This document shows positions 1 through 5,094 of a stretch of DNA of 5,094 bases, piece by piece. A model generated the notes under the pieces. The model did no database searches. It was not told where the DNA came from and saw only the letters and a list, made by a program, of their open reading frames with translations. The stretch comes from JBNGDW01 sp049975325 (GTDB lineage: Bacteria > Cloacimonadota > Cloacimonadia > JGIOTU-2 > JBNGDW01). The position numbers and the translations under genes are program-made. Position 1 is the first letter of the stretch. Every line of letters starts with the position of its first letter. The DNA is taken from NCBI GenBank assembly GCA_049975325.1, contig JBNGDW010000092.1:1-5094 (forward strand). The letters run 5' to 3'.

Positions 1-1353
1 AATTGCAGCAATGGCTTTTGAGCGTCTGCGGAAATATCTTACTATTCCCATAGCACCTATGCCCATCCAATAAGCCCAAAGCATATATGCAACTAGGAAG
101 AAGTATGGTCGTTCGCGCACTTCATCTATTGAAAGATTCATAACAAGAATCATAGCGATACTTGCCATAAAGAACAAAGAGGCAAGGTAGATAAAGGAAG
201 TTTTATTCTTTTTGAACTGATAGACTGCCCCCGTGATGCCGAGAAGAGCTACGATAAGCTGTCCCAGCCAGTGGACAAACTGTTTGGAAATATTGATAAA
301 GCCTCCAATAACTTCTGCATCGAAAAATTGCCAGCTAAAATATCTTAAAAAGTGGTAATCTATCTGAAATAAAAGAGGTGCCCGCCTTTCAAAAAAGCTG
401 GTAGGTCCGTATTGACGTCTAAGGAGGTAATCCAGCAGTCTTTGAAAGTTAGATGGATCTCCTTCATTTATAAAAGGATGGGCTGCTGCCCGAATAGGAA
501 GGATTAGATGTGGAGAAAATCCGAGAATTACAACAACCAATGCAAGCCACCATGCCTTTGTGGGCACATATTCCCGTAAGTAATAAATCATCACCCCAAT
601 GATAAAGAGGGCAATAGTAAGTTTTTCGAGCCCATCAAAGCCCAGCTGAGTACCGATTGTATCAAATATAAGATAAACTACGAGTGCCCCAAATATCCAG
701 CCGATTGCTCTAATCCAGAAAGATTTATTAAATTTTAGTAATGGAAATACGGCAATAAGCAATATCGCAGGTGCAATTTGTAAGGTTGTCTGATGAACGC
801 AGAATCCGAGGAAAAATAGAAAAATAATAAGGAGAAGCATATGCTGATTTTCGAGCAACTCGGTTTTTTCTCGCCAAACAAGAGTGAGCCAGATTATAAG
901 GGAGGCAAAAAAGACAAGCCCACCATATACTTCGGCTTCTATAGCATTTATCCAGAATTCGTTAGAGAAAGCGATAAATAGAGCACCAATAATTCCAGCA
1001 AAATGACAATAGAATGGTTTTTTCTCCCACATAGCCACAAGTTTTACTATGGCGAGATAGGAAAAGAGAACAGCAAAGGCAGCAAACAAATTTGACATCA
1101 GACTTACTTTTTGGGCATCAGAAAGGCCTATAGGAAGGAGGGTAAAAAATTTCCCAAGAATGATATAAAAAGGGTTTCCCGGAGGATGTGGCACGCCCAA
1201 GATACTGCTACAAGTAATGTATTCCCCACAATCCCAGAATGACAGAGAAGCAGGTCGAGTTAATGAGTAAACAATAAAACTTATCAGAAAAATTATAATC
1301 CCGATAATTATGTTGTTTCTCTTATTGATATTGGCGGCTGGTAAGGTTTTCAT
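1..1353 (-). CDS. DUF2723 / TMEM260-like multi-pass membrane protein, probable GT-C glycosyltransferase (partial, 3' end beyond window)
   Basis: The frame is open from ATG at 1353 to the window edge (451 residues, no stop), so the C-terminus is missing. The protein is strongly hydrophobic, with the first membrane helix at about residues 15-31 and further helices near 88-108, 117-130, 143-160, 172-186, 215-229 and 265-280. Family hallmarks of DUF2723 follow in order: SFWDCGEYI (38-46), then GVPHPPGNPFY (53-63), EAEVY (139-143), LPIRA (285-289), a RRQYGP segment near 312 and RERPYFF near 413. Asp41 and Glu44 lie in the first extra-membrane loop, where GT-C enzymes carry catalytic acids. Human TMEM260, a homologue, is a protein O-mannosyltransferase; the bacterial substrate is unknown, so glycosyl transfer is inference. 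It starts 8 bp after the ferredoxin stop, with an AAAGGTAGG Shine-Dalgarno-like stretch overlapping that stop, which indicates cotranscription. Family assignment is firm; function is not. Confidence 0.85.
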   Translation of the reverse strand, partial: MKTLPAANINKRNNIIIGIIIFLISFIVYSLTRPASLSFWDCGEYITCSSILGVPHPPGNPFYIILGKFFTLLPIGLSDAQKVSLMSNLFAAFAVLFSYLAIVKLVAMWEKKPFYCHFAGIIGALFIAFSNEFWINAIEAEVYGGLVFFASLIIWLTLVWREKTELLENQHMLLLIIFLFFLGFCVHQTTLQIAPAILLIAVFPLLKFNKSFWIRAIGWIFGALVVYLIFDTIGTQLGFDGLEKLTIALFIIGVMIYYLREYVPTKAWWLALVVVILGFSPHLILPIRAAAHPFINEGDPSNFQRLLDYLLRRQYGPTSFFERRAPLLFQIDYHFLRYFSWQFFDAEVIGGFINISKQFVHWLGQLIVALLGITGAVYQFKKNKTSFIYLASLFFMASIAMILVMNLSIDEVRERPYFFLVAYMLWAYWMGIGAMGIVRYFRRRSKAIAAI

Positions 1354-1361
1354 AATATTAC

Positions 1362-1559
1362 CTACCTTTGTTGTTCTCTCTTCTTTATCAGTGTACACCC
1401 TTTTATTGCGTTGATTGGACATTTATCGAGGCATACCCCGCAATCGAAGCAGTCCTGAGTAATAATAAATTGCTCCTCTTCTTCCACAATAGCCCCAACT
1501 GGGCATATATCAGCACATTCACCGCATTTGACAAAATCTGGAGTGATTATAAAGGTCAT
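1362..1559 (-). CDS. Small 2x[4Fe-4S]-type ferredoxin with a degenerate first cluster motif
   Basis: This 65-residue protein carries two ferredoxin half-motifs. The second, C37-x2-C40-x2-C43-x3-C47-P, is complete. The first reads F9-V-K-C12-G-E-C15-A-D-I-C19-P: alignment to CxxCxxCxxxCP puts Phe9 where the first Cys should be. The codon is TTT, one base from TGT. Cluster I would therefore keep three cysteine ligands (C12, C15, C47), which suggests a [3Fe-4S] or labile site or an alternative ligand; an extra Cys55 follows the second motif. The tail is basic (KKREQQR). I chose ATG at 1559, which gives the usual short ferredoxin N-terminus (MTFIITPDF); a TTG at 1565 in the same frame would add two residues. 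No convincing Shine-Dalgarno precedes either, so translation may depend on coupling to frr, whose stop is 11 bp upstream. The role should be electron transfer in the cytoplasm; the partner cannot be inferred. Confidence 0.88.
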   Translation of the reverse strand: MTFIITPDFVKCGECADICPVGAIVEEEEQFIITQDCFDCGVCLDKCPINAIKGCTLIKKREQQR

Positions 1560-1570
1560 ATACAACGATT

Positions 1571-2134
1571 CTAAATTTCCATTATTTCATTCTCTTTGTT
1601 TTTTATTATCTTGTCGATTCTTTCTATAAACTCATCAGTAATTTTCTGGATTTCGTCAACTCCGTCTTTATGGATGTCTTCGGAGATTTCACTGTTCTTT
1701 TCCATATTTTTTAGCTCGGCGTTTAATGTACGCCGGATATTGCGGATAGCGACTTTTGCATCTTCACCATATTTCTTTACCACTTTCACAAGTTCCCGCC
1801 TACGCTCTTCCGTGAGAGTGGGGAAAATCAACCGTATAATATTTCCATCATTCTGGGGTGTGATACCAAGATTTGAGGCAAGTATAGCCTTTTCAATAGT
1901 GGGTAAGAGTGTCTTATCCCAAGGATTGATGACAAGTACGCGAGGCTCAGGAACAGATACTGTACCTAAATGATTTAACTGAGTGGGTTGTCCATAGTAA
2001 TCAACTGTAATGTTTTCCAGAAGGCTTATGTTTGCCCTCCCTGTTCGAATATGGGAAAGTTCTTTAAGAAGGAAGTCTACGCTTTTTTCCATTTTTTCGC
2101 GTGCTTCACTATAGATTTCATCCAGTGTTTTCAT
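1571..2134 (-). CDS. frr: Ribosome recycling factor (RRF)
   Basis: The 187-residue product has the usual RRF length (about 185). RRF works with EF-G in the cytoplasm to split post-termination ribosomes and release mRNA. Visible family signatures include SHIRTGRANISLLE (27-40) in the first long helix, the VDYYGQPTQLNHL stretch (44-56) entering domain II, INPWD (69-73), and SNLGITPQNDGNIIRL (87-102) followed by FPTLTEERRREL (104-115). KVAIRNIRR (127-135) opens the last helix of the three-helix bundle. The start at 2134 is supported by AAGGGG six bases upstream. It lies 23 bp after the pyrH stop, the conserved pyrH-frr order, and is followed closely by the ferredoxin. Nothing looks truncated or substituted. 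Confidence 0.98.
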   Translation of the reverse strand: MKTLDEIYSEAREKMEKSVDFLLKELSHIRTGRANISLLENITVDYYGQPTQLNHLGTVSVPEPRVLVINPWDKTLLPTIEKAILASNLGITPQNDGNIIRLIFPTLTEERRRELVKVVKKYGEDAKVAIRNIRRTLNAELKNMEKNSEISEDIHKDGVDEIQKITDEFIERIDKIIKNKENEIMEI

Positions 2135-2157
2135 GGTTACCCCTTTGCCTATTCGAA

Positions 2158-2886
2158 TTACTTGATTATACTACCAAAATCTTCTTTATACACAGCCTTA
2201 TGAATGTTTTGCCGAGCTTTAATATTAAATATCTTAATTGGCAATTTATGTTCCTTTGCAAGAAAAATAGCAGTAAGGTCCATCACCCGGAGATCTCTTT
2301 TTATATATTCGTCATACGATAAGGATTTAATCAGTCGTGCATTGGGATATTTTTCCGGGTCTTTATCATAGACGCCATCTACTTTTGTGCCTTTCAATAC
2401 TATATCAGCATGTATTTCTAAAGCGCGCAATATCGCTGCAGTATCTGTAGTAAAGAATGGGTTACCAGTTCCTCCGGCAAGAATTGTTATTTTACCTGCA
2501 GCAAGTGCAATTTGAGCCTCTTCTGGGGTGAAAAGTTTCCCAACCCCTTGAATATGGTGAGCAGTAAAGATTTCAGCCTTGGCATTGAGCTGATTAATCT
2601 TATCAGCAAGGATGATAGCATTTTGGAGAGTTGCAAGCATACCAATAAGGTCAGCAGAGGTTCTCTGCATTTTTTGACCTGCTTCGGAAACCCCTCTGAA
2701 AAAATTGCCCCCACCGATAACGATGCCGATAGATATACCCTCATTATTAAGGGTTATGATCTCTTGGGCGATACGCTGGACTTCTGCATCATCAACGCCA
2801 AAGCCTTTTTCTCCTTGCAGTATCTCGCCGCTTAACTTAAGTAATATTCTGGTGAAGTTTAGGGCAGGGCTTTCGGAACAAGGCAT
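2158..2886 (-). CDS. pyrH: Uridylate kinase (UMP kinase)
   Basis: This 242-residue amino-acid-kinase-fold protein phosphorylates UMP to UDP with ATP, a step of pyrimidine nucleotide synthesis in the cytoplasm; bacterial enzymes are hexameric and typically GTP-activated and UTP-inhibited. Motifs in order are LLKLSGE (15-21, phosphate-binding Lys17), GGGNFFRG (58-65), SADLIGMLAT (77-86), the UMP-binding GGTGNPFFTTDTAA (138-151), KGTKVDGVYDKDP (165-177) and RVMDLTA (200-206). The length matches the family. The N-terminus carries about ten residues before the usual RILLKLSGE strand; no better in-frame start was found downstream. The start at 2886 lies 10 bp after the tsf stop and has only a weak AGGT ribosome binding site; a better GGAG sits about 15 bases upstream inside the end of tsf. 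Translational coupling to tsf is therefore likely. Confidence 0.98.
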   Translation of the reverse strand: MPCSESPALNFTRILLKLSGEILQGEKGFGVDDAEVQRIAQEIITLNNEGISIGIVIGGGNFFRGVSEAGQKMQRTSADLIGMLATLQNAIILADKINQLNAKAEIFTAHHIQGVGKLFTPEEAQIALAAGKITILAGGTGNPFFTTDTAAILRALEIHADIVLKGTKVDGVYDKDPEKYPNARLIKSLSYDEYIKRDLRVMDLTAIFLAKEHKLPIKIFNIKARQNIHKAVYKEDFGSIIK

Positions 2887-2896
2887 AGTTTGAAAC

Positions 2897-3490
2897 CTAC
2901 TCTCCTATTTGAAATCGGGAAAATCTCTTGATCGTCACATTTTCGCCAAATTCGGTAATTGCGTCTACAAGTAAATCTTTTATTGTTTTTTCCTCATCCA
3001 TTACAAACGGCTGGTTTAAGAGGCAGTTTTCTTCATAATACTTTTGCATCTTCCCCTGGACAATTTTTTCCACCACTTTTTCTGGTTTACCCTGCGCTAA
3101 TGCCTGCTCTTTATAGATTTCTTTTTCTTGTTCAATTAGCTTGGGGTCTACATTTTCTGGTGAAAGAGCAATAGGATTTGTGGCTGCAATATGCATAGCA
3201 ATTTTTCTGGCAAGATCGTGAAATTTTTCAGTTCGGGCGACAAAATCTGTCTCGCAATCTAATTCTACCAATACCCCTATCTTATTGCCTGGATGGATAT
3301 ATGATTCTATTATACCTTCCTTTGCCTCCTTTTCCGCTTTCTTGGCTGCTTTTGCCATACCCTTCTTTCGCAAGATTTTTATTGCCTCATCAATGTTACC
3401 CTTTGCTTCTTGTAAGGCTTTTTTACATTCCATTAAGCCAACATTAGTTCTATCTCGTAATTCTTTTACCTGTTTTGCATTTATTTCCAT
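2897..3490 (-). CDS. tsf: Elongation factor Ts (short form)
   Basis: EF-Ts is the nucleotide exchange factor that recycles EF-Tu-GDP in the cytoplasm. The product is 197 residues with the start I prefer. The N-terminal UBA-like domain is recognisable (AKQVKELRDRTNVGLMECKKAL, about 5-26), followed by a Lys/Ala-rich helix and the EF-Tu-contacting TDFVAR (81-86). The C-terminal GENVTIKRFSRFQIGE (182-197) is typical of the family. It is the short form of about 200 residues seen in Thermus and many phyla, not the E. coli type of about 283. An ATG two codons upstream (3496) abuts the Shine-Dalgarno GAAGGAG with no spacer, whereas ATG at 3490 sits six bases away, so I place the start at 3490. The gene follows rpsB as usual, separated by a palindrome. 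Confidence 0.98.
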   Translation of the reverse strand: MEINAKQVKELRDRTNVGLMECKKALQEAKGNIDEAIKILRKKGMAKAAKKAEKEAKEGIIESYIHPGNKIGVLVELDCETDFVARTEKFHDLARKIAMHIAATNPIALSPENVDPKLIEQEKEIYKEQALAQGKPEKVVEKIVQGKMQKYYEENCLLNQPFVMDEEKTIKDLLVDAITEFGENVTIKRFSRFQIGE

Positions 3491-3496
3491 TTGCAT

Positions 3497-3503
3497 CTCC
3501 TTC
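3497..3503 (-). promoter_or_regulatory. tsf ribosome binding site deciding the start codon
   Basis: The minus strand reads GAAGGAG directly followed by ATGCAAATG. The first ATG (3496) has zero spacing to the Shine-Dalgarno and is unlikely to be used; the second (3490) has a six-base spacer and yields the typical MEI N-terminus of EF-Ts. The 5' end of the site overlaps the arm of the palindrome upstream. Confidence 0.8.
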
Positions 3504-3517
3504 CGCCAGCTGGCGGA
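3502..3517. repeat. Perfect 16-bp GC-rich palindrome between rpsB and tsf
   Basis: The sequence TCCGCCAGCTGGCGGA is its own reverse complement and is far richer in GC than its surroundings. In mRNA it can form a 6-bp stem (UCCGCC/GGCGGA) with an AGCU loop, beginning right after the rpsB stop codon and ending where the tsf Shine-Dalgarno AGGAG begins. It has no following U-tract in the sense direction, so it is not a classical terminator. It could tune tsf translation, stabilise mRNA, or be one copy of a dispersed palindromic repeat; only one copy is present in this window. Confidence 0.75.
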
Positions 3518-4489
3518 TTATTTTCCATGAACTAGCCCGAGATGAATTTTTAGCCCTCGTTTTGAGCTAAATTCTTTTCCACAATACTTACAAGTAAATG
3601 TTTTCTTTTTCTGAATACCTTTCTCTTCGGCATTCTCCGGTTCTTCGGGTTCTTCTGGTTCTTCCATATTTTGTTCTTCTTCTTTTTCTTCTTCTTGCCA
3701 ATCTCTCTCTTCTTTTTCCTCTTCTACATTATCTACAGACTCGGTCGCCATTTCTTCTTCGGCAAATTCTGTGGGTTCTAACCCAGCCCCTTCTGATGCT
3801 ATCTGCTTCCCTTCTATGATTGCCTCAGCCATCAGGCTGGAGATAAGGCTGACGGATTTCATAGCATCATCATTGCCAGGGATAAGATAATCAATCCCAT
3901 CTGGGTCACAGTTTGTATCTACAATAGCGACAATTGGTATATTGAGTTTCTGGGCTTCTCTTACGGCATTATGTTCTGTGATTGTATCAGCGATAAAGAC
4001 TGCATCTGGTGGCTCCTCCATTTCTCGGATGCCTCCTAGAGCACGCATGATTTTATCATACTGCCGCTGCATTTTTAAGACTTCAAGTTTAGTAAATTTA
4101 TTTATTTCACCGCTTTCTTGAAGTAGTTCAAACTCCTCAAGTTTTTTGATATTCTTTCGGATAGTGGCGAGGTTTGTAAGAGTTCCTCCATACCAGCGAT
4201 GGTTTACATAAAACTCTCCACATTTTTTTGCGGCCTCTTCAATGCTTTCGCTTACCTGCTTTTTAGTGCCTACAAATAGCACATGTTTTCCTTGTGCAGC
4301 AAGGCCTCGAAGAAAATTGTATGCCTCATTAATAGCCTGTACTGTCTGTTTTAAATCGATTATGTGGATACCGTCGCGCTTAAGAAAAATATATCTTTTC
4401 ATTTTGGGATTCCAGCGATGAGTTTGGTGACCAAAATGAACGCCTGCTTCTAACAAGCTCTTCATATCCACAACATTATTGTTAATCAT
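3518..4489 (-). CDS. rpsB: Ribosomal protein S2 with acidic linker and C-terminal C2H2 zinc finger
   Basis: S2 binds late to the 30S subunit at the head-body junction, near S1. The 323-residue frame is well above the usual 230-260. Residues 1-229 form a complete S2 core: LLEAGVHFGHQTHRWNPKM (12-30), FVGTKKQ (72-78), NHRWYGGTLTN (96-106), PDAVFIADT (161-169), then IPIVAIVDTNCDPD (184-197) and IPGNDDA (203-209). Residues from about 240 to 290 are a Glu-rich low-complexity linker with PEEPEEPE repeats. A KKK patch (294-296) leads into a classical C2H2 finger at 298-321 (C300, C303, H316, H321). The frame has no break, so this is a true fusion as sequenced. The start at 4489 follows TTGGAGG with a four-base spacer; the internal Met9 lacks such a site. 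A 116-bp structured leader precedes it, and tsf follows 27 bp downstream. Confidence 0.97.
   Translation of the reverse strand: MINNNVVDMKSLLEAGVHFGHQTHRWNPKMKRYIFLKRDGIHIIDLKQTVQAINEAYNFLRGLAAQGKHVLFVGTKKQVSESIEEAAKKCGEFYVNHRWYGGTLTNLATIRKNIKKLEEFELLQESGEINKFTKLEVLKMQRQYDKIMRALGGIREMEEPPDAVFIADTITEHNAVREAQKLNIPIVAIVDTNCDPDGIDYLIPGNDDAMKSVSLISSLMAEAIIEGKQIASEGAGLEPTEFAEEEMATESVDNVEEEKEERDWQEEEKEEEQNMEEPEEPEEPENAEEKGIQKKKTFTCKYCGKEFSSKRGLKIHLGLVHGK
3521..3598 (-). other. C2H2 zinc finger domain at the C-terminus of S2
   Basis: Residues 298-323 of the S2 protein fit F-x-C-x2-C-x3-F-x5-L-x2-H-x4-H at every position: F298, C300, C303, F307, L313, H316, H321. This predicts a Zn-binding beta-beta-alpha fold. 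Helix residues equivalent to DNA-reading positions -1, 3 and 6 are S309, G312 and I315, which are not typical of triplet-reading fingers, while K305, K310, R311 and K314 give a basic surface. RNA or protein contact is therefore at least as likely as DNA binding; this last point is inference. Confidence 0.93.
3620..3772 (-). other. Glu-rich low-complexity linker in S2
   Basis: Residues 240-290 of S2 are mostly Glu, with runs such as EEEKEERDWQEEEKEEEQ and PEEPEEPE. The segment is predicted to be disordered or a charged helix and tethers the finger to the S2 core. At DNA level it is a purine-rich GAA/GAG tract (TTC/TCT on the plus strand), a composition open to slippage expansion. Confidence 0.9.
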
Positions 4490-4510
4490 TTATCCTCCAA
4501 CGGTTTATTT

Positions 4511-4578
4511 CTTAACTTTATCTTCACCGCTCTTATCCACCTTTGAGGGCAGACACCGTTCGCAGTTCAAAAGTTAAG
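4511..4578 (-). promoter_or_regulatory. Putative structured 5' leader of rpsB (candidate autoregulatory element)
   Basis: In the sense direction, CTTAACTTT (4578-4570) pairs perfectly with AAAGTTAAG (4519-4511). Inside, GTCT (4554-4551) can pair with AGAT (4523-4520), and GCCCTC (4550-4545) with GAGCGGT (4532-4526, one bulged C). The apical loop is AAAGGTGGATAA and a 15-base internal loop sits on the 5' side. The structure ends about 10 bases before the rpsB Shine-Dalgarno TTGGAGG (4500-4494) and has no U-tract after it, so it resembles a translational control leader, not a terminator. S2 represses rpsB-tsf through its leader in E. coli; equivalence here is inference. The 116-bp gap (4490-4605) is the only sizeable noncoding stretch in the window. 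Confidence 0.5.
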
Positions 4579-4605
4579 TTTATTTTTTATAGATTTACAA
4601 TCAAA

Positions 4606-4992
4606 TTATCTCTTGGAATGCTGATAGGCTTTACGAGCTTTTGCTAATCCGTATTTTTTACGTTCTACTACACGAGCATCACGAGTTAATAATCCTTGCT
4701 TTTTCAAAATAGGGCGAAGTTCTGGATCGTACTCAACCAATGCTCTCGCGATACCCAAACGGATTGCTCCTGCCTGCCCGCTTAATCCACCACCTCGCAC
4801 ATTTGCTCGCAAATCAAATCTACTTGCAAGATTAATAACATTAAAGGGTTCTTCAACAACCCTTTCCAGAGTTTCGCGTTTTAGATAGTCACGCAATAAT
4901 TTGCCATTTATAATACGTTTGCCAGTACCCTTGGATAAATGTACTCGTGCGACGGCTTCCTTGCGTCTACCAACTCCTGTAAAATATTGCAT
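4606..4992 (-). CDS. rpsI: Ribosomal protein S9
   Basis: S9 sits in the head of the 30S subunit, and its C-terminal tail reaches the P-site tRNA anticodon stem. The 128-residue product has the usual length and all signatures: YFTGVGRRKEAVARV (3-17), INGK (28-31), then the S9 signature GGGLSGQAGAIRLGIARAL (67-85). LLTRDARVVERKKYG (101-115) and the terminal SKR (126-128), the conserved tail, complete it. The tail residues before SKR read AYQH, where FQF or PQF is common, a minor variation. ATG at 4992 is preceded by GAGGTGA four bases away. It lies 13 bp after the rplM stop, the near-universal rplM-rpsI pair. Confidence 0.99.
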   Translation of the reverse strand: MQYFTGVGRRKEAVARVHLSKGTGKRIINGKLLRDYLKRETLERVVEEPFNVINLASRFDLRANVRGGGLSGQAGAIRLGIARALVEYDPELRPILKKQGLLTRDARVVERKKYGLAKARKAYQHSKR

Positions 4993-5005
4993 AGATTCAC
5001 CTCAA

Positions 5006-5094
5006 TCAATTTAATGATAATTGTTCAGGATTCTGGGCTGTATGAGGATGCTTGTTGCCCTTATAAACCTTTAGCCTGCTTAGCATTTTATCTC
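5006..5094 (-). CDS. rplM: Ribosomal protein L13, C-terminal end (partial, 5' part beyond window)
   Basis: Reading in from the right edge, after two bases of an incomplete codon, the minus strand gives 28 residues and then TGA at 5008-5006. The peptide begins DKMLSRLKVYKGNKHPHTAQ and matches the C-terminus of L13, where the conserved pattern is a Met-Leu segment, then LKVYxGxxHPHxAQxP. L13 is an early-assembling 50S protein. Its identity is further supported by rpsI starting 13 bp downstream. Only this tail is visible, so nothing can be said about the rest of the gene or its promoter. Confidence 0.95.
   Translation of the reverse strand, partial: DKMLSRLKVYKGNKHPHTAQNPEQLSLN

Noticed and set aside
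2487..2744. An 85-codon minus-strand frame within pyrH
   Set aside because: It overlaps conserved UMP kinase motifs in another frame and shows no family resemblance; it is a shadow frame.
3502..3517. Rho-independent terminator between rpsB and tsf
   Set aside because: The palindrome has no downstream U-tract in the sense direction and is followed directly by the tsf ribosome binding site.
3521..3598. Zinc finger as a separate small gene overlapping the end of rpsB
   Set aside because: No start codon with a ribosome binding site directly precedes the finger, and the S2 frame runs into it without interruption.
1368..3819. Open frames of 62-125 codons on the plus strand across this region
   Set aside because: They lie antisense to well-conserved genes (ferredoxin, frr, pyrH, tsf, rpsB), resemble no family I recognise and are low-complexity reflections of the coding strand.
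4511..4590. Plus-strand terminator (CTTAACTTT ... AAAGTTAAG followed by a T-rich TTTATTTTTTAT)
   Set aside because: The arms are AT-rich and separated by about 50 bases, and no plus-strand gene ends here; the inverted repeat is better explained as a minus-strand leader structure.
4577..4604. Possible sigma70-like promoter for rpsB on the minus strand (TTGATT, 16-bp spacer, TAAACT)
   Set aside because: Each box matches only 4 of 6 consensus bases in very AT-rich DNA, and the implied start site would fall inside the left arm of the leader hairpin.

Overview
This window is a bacterial housekeeping locus. All recognisable genes lie on the minus strand, so transcription runs from the right end to the left end. 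In that order it holds the 3' end of rplM (ribosomal protein L13), rpsI (S9), rpsB (S2), tsf (elongation factor Ts), pyrH (UMP kinase), frr (ribosome recycling factor), a small 2x[4Fe-4S]-type ferredoxin, and the N-terminal 451 residues of a DUF2723/TMEM260-like multi-pass membrane protein that runs off the left edge. The DNA is AT-rich by eye. The order rplM-rpsI-rpsB-tsf-pyrH-frr is widespread in bacteria. I cannot name the phylum: the short EF-Ts, the S2 extension and the DUF2723 neighbour would fit one of the uncultured candidate phyla, but that is a guess.

The genes are packed tightly (gaps of roughly 6 to 27 bp) except for 116 bp between rpsI and rpsB. That leader can fold into a nested hairpin just upstream of a strong rpsB Shine-Dalgarno sequence, which suggests autoregulation of rpsB-tsf. 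A perfect 16-bp palindrome lies between the rpsB stop codon and the tsf ribosome binding site.

The most unusual element is in rpsB. The S2 core (about 229 residues) is intact, but the same reading frame continues through a glutamate-rich low-complexity linker into a textbook C2H2 zinc finger ending two residues before the C-terminus. I know of no described bacterial S2 with a classical C2H2 finger.

A second oddity is the ferredoxin directly after frr. Its second CxxCxxCxxxCP motif is complete, but the first has Phe in place of the first Cys. The ferredoxin and the DUF2723 gene occupy the place where uppS/cdsA/dxr often follow frr.

Functionally, the operon makes small-subunit and large-subunit ribosomal proteins, an elongation factor, a pyrimidine nucleotide kinase and a recycling factor, then appends a redox protein and a probable GT-C glycosyltransferase. 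The plus strand shows no credible gene, and I see no tRNA, rRNA, CRISPR array or insertion sequence.
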